Shown here one piece after another: positions 7,693 through 18,000 of a stretch of DNA of 64,000 bases. Source of the stretch: Isoptericola halotolerans (GTDB taxonomy: Bacteria > Actinomycetota > Actinomycetes > Actinomycetales > Cellulomonadaceae); the NCBI RefSeq assembly GCF_003003075.1, contig NZ_PVTX01000010.1:1-64000 (forward strand), in the 5' to 3' direction. The notes beneath the pieces are model-generated. The model ran no database searches and was not told the origin of the DNA. It saw only the letters and a program-made list of their open reading frames with translations. The stretch's first letter is position 1, and each line of letters starts with the position of its first letter. Position numbers and translations under genes: made by a program.

Positions 7693-8502
7693 CTACCCGA
7701 CGATCCGCAGGTCGGTGATCGTCCCGCGCGCCACGAGCATCACGTACAGGTCGGTGGCCACCAGCGTGCCGAGCGTGATCCAGGCGAAGAACATGTGCCG
7801 CGTGTTGAGGCGGGACACCCAGGTCCAGAGGCGGTACCGCACGGGGTGCTTCGAGAAGTGCGTCAGCCGGCCACCCATGACGTGCCGGCACGAGTGGCAC
7901 GAGAGCGTGTAGCCCCACAGGAGCGCCACGTTCACGAGCAGCACGAGGTTGCCGACGCCGACGACGAACCCGTCCGTGGGGTGCCGGAACGCGAGGAGCG
8001 CGTCGTAGGTGTTGATGAGCGCGATCACGGCCGCGAGGTAGAAGAAGTACCGGTGGGCGTTCTGCATGATGAGCGGGAAGCGGGTCTCGCCCGTGTACTG
8101 CGCGTGGGGTTCGGGGACCGCGCACGCGGCGGGGGAGAGCCAGAACGACCGGTAGTACGCCTTGCGGTAGTAGTAGCAGGTCAGGCGGAACAGCAGCAGG
8201 AACGGCAGGCTCAGCGCGGCGTAGGGGATGAGCGGGTGGTCCGGCAGGAACATCCCGAAGTGCGCCGCCCCGGGCTCCGCGGCGCACCCCAGCGACACGC
8301 ACGGCGAGTAGAACGGTGTGAGGTATCGCTCGTCGGCGAAGAAGTACTGCTGCTGGAACGCCCGCACGCCGCCGTACACGACGAAGGCGAGCAGACCGAC
8401 GGTGGTGGCCGCCGGGGGGAGCCACCACCGGTCGGTGCGCAGCGTCCGCGCATCGATCCCGGCGCGCCCGGGCGCGTCGACCCCTCGTGCGGTCGCCGTC
8501 AC
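7693..8502 (-). CDS. sdhC: Succinate dehydrogenase cytochrome b / membrane anchor
   Basis: A single 269-aa membrane subunit with about five hydrophobic segments and several His (for example QNAHRYFFYL, CHSCRHVMGG, LNTRHMFFAW) able to ligate two hemes. This is the pattern of the di-heme anchor in the mycobacterial Sdh1-type complex, which has no separate SdhD. The start is GTG 8502; its GTGA overlaps the stop of the small upstream gene by 4 bases, which supports this start and coupled translation. An upstream ATG in the same frame (8553) lies inside the previous gene and is rejected. The N-terminal 30 residues are basic and cytosolic. Confidence 0.93.
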   Translation of the reverse strand: MTATARGVDAPGRAGIDARTLRTDRWWLPPAATTVGLLAFVVYGGVRAFQQQYFFADERYLTPFYSPCVSLGCAAEPGAAHFGMFLPDHPLIPYAALSLPFLLLFRLTCYYYRKAYYRSFWLSPAACAVPEPHAQYTGETRFPLIMQNAHRYFFYLAAVIALINTYDALLAFRHPTDGFVVGVGNLVLLVNVALLWGYTLSCHSCRHVMGGRLTHFSKHPVRYRLWTWVSRLNTRHMFFAWITLGTLVATDLYVMLVARGTITDLRIVG

Positions 8503-8780
8503 GGCCGGTCGCCGTGGTAGCCGCCGACCCCTTCGTCGTCGGCACCGCTCCACATCGACTCGTCCAGCGGGGTGTCGGGGACGACGACGTGCTCGGCGAG
8601 GGAGTCGGCCCGGCTCGGCGGCGCCGAGAGCAGCTCGCCGGCATCGATCTCGAGCCGTTCCAGGTCGTTCCGTAGCCGGCGCACCGCGGGCACGTCACCG
8701 AAGGCGTGGTGCAGCTCCACGACGGTGTGGCGCAGCTGCTCGATCGCACGGCGGAGATCGGCAAGCTCGGTGGACGTCAT
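8499..8780 (-). CDS. Small acidic protein, first gene of the sdh operon
   Basis: I do not recognise a named family. The 93-aa protein begins MTSTELADLRRAIEQLRHTV with a heptad-like helical N-terminal half (Leu/Ile/Val every three to four residues), then an acidic tail (DESMWSGADDEG). It has no Cys, membrane segment or signal. The start ATG 8780 has a strong AGGAGGT upstream, and its stop overlaps the sdhC start by 4 bases. It is therefore co-transcribed and translationally coupled with sdhC. A role as assembly or regulatory factor for the complex is only suggested by this position. The 251 bases between it and the divergent giant gene must contain both promoters; I see no clear consensus pair. 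Confidence 0.8.
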   Translation of the reverse strand: MTSTELADLRRAIEQLRHTVVELHHAFGDVPAVRRLRNDLERLEIDAGELLSAPPSRADSLAEHVVVPDTPLDESMWSGADDEGVGGYHGDRP

Positions 8781-9031
8781 CGGGCACCTCCTCGGCGCGC
8801 CACCCCACGTCGTCGTGAGGTGCGTCACACCAGACTGCCGTGTGCGCGCCTGCCCGGCAAGGGGGCGAGCCGTTCCGCACCGGTGAGCGACGGAGCATGG
8901 TGCGCGAACCGCTTTGGGGGCCACGTCCGGAATGCCCGACCTGGTCGCGCGGATGTCGTGAAACTTTGGGAGTGTCGCTGTGACAGTGCGCACATGGCGG
9001 GCCTGCGGCTCGCTCCAGGGTGGAGGCCTTG

Positions 9032-12000
9032 ATGGGTGACGGTCGCAGCACGACGACGCGGACGAGGGCGGGACGGCGACGCACGAGGGGCCGCCGGGGG
9101 TGGTCGGTACTGGGCGTGTTCGCGCTGGCGCTGCCCATGGTGGCGGTGCCGGCGACGACGGCGGCGGCGGCGACATGGGGTATCCAGAAGCAGGAGCTGT
9201 CGACCGGGCCGTACGAGCCGGGCGAACAGGTGCAGTGGGTCGTGTCGGTCTCGTGCTCCGACCCGAACGCCGACCCGTGCGTCCCGACGACCCTGACGGA
9301 TCCACTGCCAGACGGCGTGAACCTGGTCAGCGCCTCCATCCAGAGCGGGGGCGGAGCGACGAACCCCGCCCTCGACCCCGACACCGAGAACAACACGGTC
9401 ACCTACACCGCGGACAGCGTGCCCAACGGCGGGCAGGTGCAGATCCTCGTCACGGCGGAGGTCGACGCGGACATCCCCTACGGGACGACGAGCCTCACGA
9501 ACACCGCATCGGTCGTCTCGGACAACGCGGACGAGGCGCAGGCCACCGACGACATCGACATCGTCGTCCCGCTGGTCCTCGACTCGGTCACCACCAAGGA
9601 GATCGAACCCGAGGGTGCGCTCGCCGCGCCCGGGACGGCCGCGACGATGACGATCGGCGGCTCCAACGCCTCGAACGACACGGTCGAGACCCTGGTCATC
9701 CAGGACCCGGTGGACCCCGCCGCCGAACCGAACCCCTTCACGTACCTGGAGTTCACCGGTTGGGGCGACGTCTCGTGGCCTGCCGGGGCGACGTCCGCGG
9801 ACGTGACGTTCACCTGTGCCGACGGGACGAGCCCGACGGAGAGCACCACCACCACGGACACGCTGCCCGACCCGCCCGCCGGCTGCGTCGTCGAGGGCTT
9901 CACCGTCGTCTTCTCCGGTGAGATCGCACAGGACGCGACCGCGACCGTCCCGATCGCCGTCCAGCAGAGCGAAGCGGTCACCGAGCTCACCGACACGACC
10001 ACGGTCACCAACGACACGTCGTCCTACGTGACCCACCCTGAGGGCGAGTCGGATCCGACGACGGCCGCGGACGACTACGTGATCACACCGCCGAACAACA
10101 GCGTGGAGGCGTCCAAGAGCTTCGACCCGGCGACGGTGAGCGCCGGTGACCCGACGACCGTCACGATCGGCGGGACCAACACCGGCACCCCGGTCGACAC
10201 CATGACCATCACCGAGCCGGCGCCGGGTACCCCCAGCCCGTTCGAGGGCGACGACCCGATCACCTTCACCGGGTGGGGCACGGACGGTGCCGGCGCCGGG
10301 GTGGCCTGGCCTGCTGACGCCGACGCCGCGTCCGTGACGTTCACGTGTGCGGACGGCACCACGACCGACGCGATCGACGCGACGGCCCCCGACACTCTGC
10401 CCGACCCGCCCGACGGGTGCGAGGTCGTCGGGTTCTCCGTCACCTACACCGGAGACATCGTCACCGGTGGGCAGGCCACCATCCCGTTCACCGTGGACAC
10501 CGACCCCGACCAGGACGTCGAGGACGTCACGCACCCCAACGAGATCGCCGCGGACATCCCGAACGCCGAGGACACGGCGTCGGCCGACCTGGTCACGCTG
10601 ACCGACCGGCTGGCGACCGAGACGGACAAGCTCATCTCGCCGTCGACCTTCCCTGCCGTCCCCGGCCAGGCGGTCATCGTCCAGCTCCCGACGCAGCTCC
10701 TGCCCTTCGGCCCGGAGGGTTCGACCACGAACGCCGATCAGATCGTCGTCCAGGACCCGATCGATCCCGCGAACCCGGACGACTTCTCCGACAACTTCGT
10801 CCCGACGGCCGTCCGGTCCACGGACGTGCCGGCCGACTCCACGCTGACCATCAACTACTGGAACGGCTCGGAGTGGGTCCCGGCACCCGACTGCGGTCCC
10901 TACACGGGACCCGACACGGTGAGCTGCGACCTGCCGGCCGACGCCCAGGGCGTGCAGTTCGTCTACGACTCCACGGGCGACGGCTTCCCGCCCGGCACCA
11001 GCTTCCAGCCCAACTTCGTCGCGGAGTACACCGGCCCGGCGGACCGTGACGACCCGATCGAGAACTGCGGCTCCTCCAGCGGGTCGTCCGGCACGGTGGC
11101 ACCCACGGATCCGGCCGTGGGTTGCGACACCGTCGACCCGTTCCCGGTGGACCCGGGACCGGGCAACCTGGACTTCATCGCTAAGGACTTCCTCGGTGAG
11201 CAGCCGGTGAGCGTGCTGGCCCGCTCCGACGACCAGGTGACCGCGCAGATCACCTGGTCGACCAACGGGTTCTCCGGTGTGGACCCGATGGTCATCTCCG
11301 ACATCGCCGACCCGGAGACGACGGCGATCGCCGACTCCTTCTACGACGCCTTCGACCTCGTACGGATCGAAGCGATCGACGGGTCGGTCGACCCGCTGAT
11401 CCAGTACGACGCCATCGTCGGCGTCGAGCTGTACGACGGGACGGCCTGGGTGCAGGCCACCAACTCCACCTGCACGGTCAGCACTCCGTGCGACGGCGGT
11501 ATGCCGGCCGTGGCCCTCACGGCCGCCGAGCAGGAGTCGACCGTCTCGGCGCGCGTGGTCTACACCGAGTCGCCCTCGCGCAGCGCCACGCCCGCCGACC
11601 CGACCGCGCCGGCCGCGGGCGACGGCGTCGCCCGGTCCACGCAGGCCGACGGCCGCCATCTGGACCTGACCTTCGACGTGCGGGACGACAAGCGCTCCGA
11701 CGGTTCGCCGGCGCTCGGCTCCACGAACGGCACGATCTACAACACGACCGACCCGGGCCTGGTGAACGACACCGCCCGCGGCACGGCGACGTTCGACGGT
11801 GACGAGTACACGGACACCGACGACGACGACGTGCTCATCATCGACCAGCCCCTCAACGTGACCGTCGCCAAGGACTGGACCGGCGGGCCGATCTCCGTGC
11901 CGCCGCCCGGCACCCCGACCCAGTTCTACCCGTCGACCACCGTGACGATCACGGGCACCAACGCCTCGAACGCCAAGGTGGACCAGCTCCGCCTGGTCGA

Positions 12001-15000
12001 GCCCGGAGCGCCCGACTCCGGCGCGGTGCAGACGGCCGAGGGCACGGCGCCCTTCGACGTGTTCGACCTGACCGGCATCGATCTCGTTCCGCCGGACGGG
12101 GCGACGTCCACCACCGTGACGCTGACGTACGACGACGGGACCACCGCGCAGTTCGACGAGGCCGGCGCCGAGGAGCTCGGCGCGACCGACCTCGTCGACG
12201 TGGTCGGCATCGAGGTCTCCTACGACGGGCTCGTCGAGCCGGGTGCCACGGGGTCGATGGACCTCACGTTGCGGCTCCGGGAGACGGACCGGTACTCCGG
12301 TGAGACGCTGCTCGACGAGCAGGGGACGATCGTCACGCAGAACCCCGTGCCGGACGGTGCGGTCGCGACGATCAACGACCCGGGCGGCACCGACGACGAC
12401 GTCCGGCAGGCCTACGACGACGCGGACATGACGCTGCAGACGGCGTCCATCGATCTCGAGGTCGGCAAGTCGTTCGACCCGGACACCGTGGTCGAGCCGT
12501 TCCACGGCGCGAACCAGTCCGAGGAACCGGTGGTCATGACGCTCACCGGGCAGCCGCTCGGGCCGTCGCGCAGCGTCGAGATGGTGCTCGTCGACGACGA
12601 CCCCCAGTTCTGGAACCAGTACGACTTCGTCGGTTTCGACCCGAGCGCAGCGCTGGTCACCCCGATCCAGCAGGTCCAGGTCGACGCGTTCGTCGGCGGG
12701 GTGTTCTCCGGCAACCCGGGCTCGCCGGACCCGGTGACGCGTGCCGGGGGCGACTGGGTCGTCGACGACGACGTCTCCGGAACCTTCGACCTGCCCGCGG
12801 GCGTGGCACCGGAGGACGTGCAGGGCCTGCGGTTCACCTTCACCCGCACCGACGGGTCCGTCTGGGAGAACCCCGCCACCCCGACCCAGCCGGTGCCGAT
12901 CCAGATCCTGCGCCGGGACGACCTGCGCTCCGGCGGCGAGGTGCTGCCGGATCTCGAGGCCAATCCTCCGGCGCCGGGCGAGGAGGCGCCGGGCGTGGCC
13001 AGCAACACGGTCCAGGGGAGCACCACCGGTGCCGACCTCGTGATCGACCCGGACACGGGGGAGACGGTGCCCGTCAGCGCGGACGACGACGCCGAGGCGT
13101 CGATGCTCTACGAGCACGCCACCAACGCCGTGGAGATCGTCAAGGACTTCGACGGCGTCGTCACCGGCGGGACCGAGCCGCCGGACGCCGTCGTGCCCAT
13201 GAACATCACGGTGACGAACACGGGTGACCGGCCGATCATCGATCCGGTGATCATCGACGACCCGATGCCGGCGGACGACGACGGACCCCAGCTCCGGCTC
13301 GCCGACGTCGAGCAGCCGTTCTCCTACACGCTGGACGGCGCCGCACCTGACCCCGCCAACGGCACACCCATGCCGACCGATCCCGGCGAGGTGACGGTGG
13401 ACCAGTCCGGCGACATCGCTTCGCTGGGGTTCACGTTCCCCGAGGGCACTGTGCTCGAGGTCGGCCAGACGTACACGATCACCGTCCAGGTGCAGTTCCG
13501 CGTCACGTTGGACGCCGGGACCGTGCTGGAGAACACCGCCGGCGTCACGGGGGACCGCCCGTGGGACGAGTGCGTCACACGCCTCGACGACGAGACGGGC
13601 GCCTGCGAGGCGGACGCCGACGTCACGACCATCCCGTCGGCAGCACTCAGCCAGTCCAAGCTGGTCAAGGCGACGAACGACGAGTACCCGCTGGGCCTGA
13701 TCGTCGACCCGGACCAGCCCGGCGACGTCGAGCCCGAGGACTGCGAGCCGAACTCGTTCGGCTTCTACGCCTACCCGTGCACGCCGATCATCCCGCCGGG
13801 CGAGAGCCAGACGTGGCGCGTCCGGGTGGACAACGTGGGCAACCTGCCCCTGGACAAGGTCGTCATCTACGACCGGTTCCCGGCGATCGGGGACACAGGT
13901 TCCTTCGCCGACTCGCCGCGCGACTCGGCCTGGGGCCCGTACTTCACCGACGACCCGCTCCCACGGGTCGTGAACGCCCCGGCCGGGAGCACCGTCGAGT
14001 ACTTCTACACGACCGTCGACGACTACTGCATGGACGACATCAACGACCCGCTCGACGAGCCGATCTGCCCGCAGGACCCGGAGACCGGCTGGGCACCGCT
14101 GACCACGGACCTGGCCAACAGCGTCCTGCAGGACATCACAGCGATCAAGAACGTCATCACCTTTCCCGAGGACGAGTTCTTCCAGCCGGGTCAGTTCATC
14201 GCGCTCGAGGCCACGTCCACCACGCCGCCGGAGGCGCCGGAGGCCGGCGACCGGTCGATCGCCTGGAACTCGGCGGCCGCTTCCGGGGTGGCCCTCACGC
14301 CGAACGGCACCCAGACCAACCTGCTGCCGACCGAGGGCACCAAGGTCGGCGTCGCCACGGCGACCGGCCCGCTCGAGGTGAACAAGATCGTGGCCGGCGA
14401 GGGCGCGGAGTACGCGCCGGACTCGTTCGAGCTGACCGTGCAGTGCACGTCGGCCGTGGGGTCCTGGGTCGAGGAGGAGCTCGAACCGATCACCATCACC
14501 GTGACGCCCGGAACGCCGACGGTGGTCCCGGACTTGCCGTACGGCGCTGAGTGCACGCTGACCGAGGACGGCGGCGACGGTCAGTCCGAGCTGATCGTGA
14601 CTCCGGCGACCGTGACCATCGACACCGAGACGGCGGACACCGGGAGCGAACCCGCATCCATCACGGCGACCAACGTGTACAGCCTGTCGAGCATCGAGAT
14701 CTCCAAGGAGGTCGTCACCGACGCGGTCGACCAGGACGGTACCCCCGTGCCGTTCGGTCCGTTCGAGGCGACGGTCGAGTGCACCTTCCTCGGTGAGGCG
14801 GTGTACGCCGACGGCTACGGGCCTGCCGACCCCATGGTGGTCACCATCGAGGACGGCGAGACCGTGACGTTCACGGGCCTCCCGGTCAACTCCGAGTGCA
14901 CCGTCACCGAGACCGGGACGGGCAACGCGTCGTCGGTGACCGTCACCGTCGGCCACCCGACGGTCGACCCCGTCGTCACCGACGGCCCCACGGCCGACCT

Positions 15001-18000
15001 GACGCTCCTGCCCGACGTCCTGGGCGAGGGCACCAACGAGGTCACGCTGACCAACACCTACGACGTCGGTGCGATCGACCTGCTCAAGGTCGTCGACGGC
15101 AGCGGCGCGGAGGGCTTCGGGGGCGGACCGTTCGAGTTCACCGTGCTGTGCACCTACGACGACGACGGGGACGGGGGAGCCGACCCGCGCACCGTCTACG
15201 ACGACTCGATCACCCTGGGCGGGGACGACCCGCTCGAGGCCACGATCGAGAACCTGCCGGCCGGCGCCGTCTGCGAGATCACCGAGACCGACGACGGTGG
15301 CGCGACGTCGTCCGACCTCACGCCGAACCCGGTCACCGTGGTGGCGGGGGAGACCACCGAGGTGACCGCGACCAACACGTTCGACCTCGGCACGGTGCAG
15401 GTCGACAAGGACCTCGCCGGTCTCGGGGCCCTCTACGGGCCCGGACCGTTCGAGGTCGAGATCGCCTGCACGTTCGAGGGCGACCCGGTCGACGTGCCGG
15501 GCGGCGCGACGCGGGTGCTCGTCCCCGGTGACCCCGTGCTGTACGAAGGCCTGCCTGTCGGCTCGGAGTGCACCGTGACGGAGACGGACGACTTCGGCGC
15601 CTCGTCGACGACCATGACCGTCGACGGCGGGACGCCGGTGGACGGCAGCGCCGTCGACGTCGTCGTCCCGCCCGCCGAGGGCGGCGAGCCCACCGCCGTG
15701 GAGGTCGTCGTCACGAACACCTTCGACACCGCGCCGCTCGCGGTCACGAAGGTCGTCGACGGCGAGGGCGCGGAGTTCGCACCGCCGATGCCGGATATCC
15801 CGGACGCTCCCACCCCTCCCGCTGACCCGACACCGGAGGAGCTGGCCGAGTACCTCGTCGAGCTGGAGGCCTACCTCGCGACGGTGCCGTTCGACGAGTT
15901 CCCGTACGAGGCCTCCCTCGCGTGCACGTTCGAGGGGCAGGACGTGCCGATCCCCGGTGGGGACGCACGGCGCTTCGGTCCCGGGTTCCCGGCGCTGTAC
16001 TTCGGCCTGCCCACCGGTGCCGAGTGCACGATCACCGAGACCGACACCGGCGGCGCCACCTCGGTGGCGTTCGACCCGGAGACGGTCGTGATCACCGACA
16101 CCGAGGATCCGCTGACGCCGATCCCCGCCACCGTGACGAACACCTACGACGTCGGGCAGATCGCCGTCGACAAGGTGGTCGACGGCGACGGTGCCGAGCT
16201 CTACGGCACCGGGCCGTTCGAGGTCGCGACGACCTGCACGTTCCTCGGTGAGGAGATCGAGGTGCCGGGCGGCGCCGACCGGACGATCACCCCGGGCACC
16301 CCGGTCGTCTACGAGGGTCTGCCCGTCGGTGCGGTCTGCACGGTCACCGAGACCGACGACGGCAGCGCCACCGACGTGACGATCTCCTCCGCCGTCGAGG
16401 GCGGCGAGGCGGGACAGGCGATCGTCCCGGCGGCCGGCGACACCACGGTCGGGATCACGGTCACGAACACCTTCGACCTCGGTGAGGTCGTGGTCGACAA
16501 GGTGACCGACGGCGACGGTGCCGAGGCCTGGGGCGCCGGACCGTTCGAGGTCGAGCTGGCGTGCACGTTCAACGGTGCCGAGATCGAGATCCCGGGCGGC
16601 GCCACGCGGACCCTCACGCCCGGCTCGTCGGTCACGTTCGCCGACCTGCCGGTGGGTGCCGAGTGCTCGGTCACGGAGACCGACGACGGCGGTGCCACCG
16701 AGACGTCGATCGCGCCGGAGTCCGTGACGGTCGGCAGCCTCGCCGACGACCCGGTCGGCGTCACAGTGACCAACACGTTCGACCTGGGGTCGGTCCAGGT
16801 CGACAAGGAGCTCGCCGGGATCGGCGCGCTCTACGGGCCCGGACCCTTCGAGGTCTCGCTGGCCTGCACGTTCAACGGGGCGTCGATCGACATCCCGGGC
16901 GGGGCGGCACGCGAGCTGCAGCCGGGCGCGCCGGTCGTCTACGACGGGCTGCCCGTCGGCGCCGAGTGCGTCGTCACGGAGACCGAGGACTTCGGCGCCA
17001 CCGGGGTGGAGATCTCCACGACGGTGGACGATGGCGAGCCCGGCGAGCTCGTGGTGACCGGCGGCGATGAGCCGGTCGGCATCACGGTGACGAACACCTT
17101 CCTGGTGAGCCCGGTGCTGGTCGAGAAGGTGGTCGACGGTGACGCGGCGCAGTTCGCCCCGCCGATGCCGGACCTGCCGGAGCTGCCCACCACGCTCGAG
17201 GAGCTCGCGGACTTCGACTTCGCGGCGATCCCGTTCGACGAGATGCCCTACCAGGTCACGGCCGAGTGCTCCTTCGAGGGGGCACCGGTGCCGATCCCGG
17301 GCGGTCCCTCGCGGATGTTCGGCCCGGGGTTCCCAGCGGTGTACTTCGGCCTGCCCGACGGCACCGAGTGCACCTTCACGGAGAGCATGACGGCGGGCGC
17401 GACGTCGGTGGCGATCGATCCCGAGACGGTGACGGTCGACGAGACGTCGTTGCTGGTGGAACCGACCGTCGCCACGGTCACGAACACCTACGACGCCGGT
17501 GAGCTCGTGGTGACCAAGGTCACCGACGGCGCGGGCGCCGGGCTGTGGGGCGACGGTCCGTTCGAGGCGACCGCGACCTGCACGTTCCTCGGTGACGAGA
17601 TCGAGATCCCGGACGGGCCGACACGCGCTCTCACGCCGGAGGAGCCGGCCGTGTTCGCGGGCCTGCCCCTCGGTGCGGAGTGCGACGTGACCGAGTCGGT
17701 GACGGGCGGTGCCACGTCCTCGACGGTGACGGCCGCGGACGGCGCCGACGGCCCCGTCGTGGTCGACGCTGACGGGTCCGCCGCCTTCGAGGTCCGCAAC
17801 ACCTTCGACGTCGGGCAGGTGGTGGTCGACAAGACGCTGGCCGGCGACGGAGCCGACGAGCACGTCGAGGACGTGCTCACGGTGACGCTGGCCTGCACCC
17901 GCGACGTGGACGGCGAGCAGGTCGCGATCGGCGTCCCCGGGGGAGCGGACCGTGAGCTGAGCGCCGCCGGGGACTGGACGGCCGTCTACGCGGACCTGCC

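Noticed and set aside
5388-7718. A 776-codon plus-strand frame opposite sdhA/sdhB
   Set aside because: Antisense shadow; the minus strand holds complete sdhA and sdhB with all catalytic motifs.
8825-17863. A 3012-codon open frame on the minus strand antisense to the giant surface gene
   Set aside because: It is a by-product of biased codon use in the real gene: Asp, Val, Thr, Gly and Glu codons with GC third positions leave no stop on the opposite strand. Its translation is a monotonous run of Arg, Asp, Gly, Val and His without domains, and no start signal is present.
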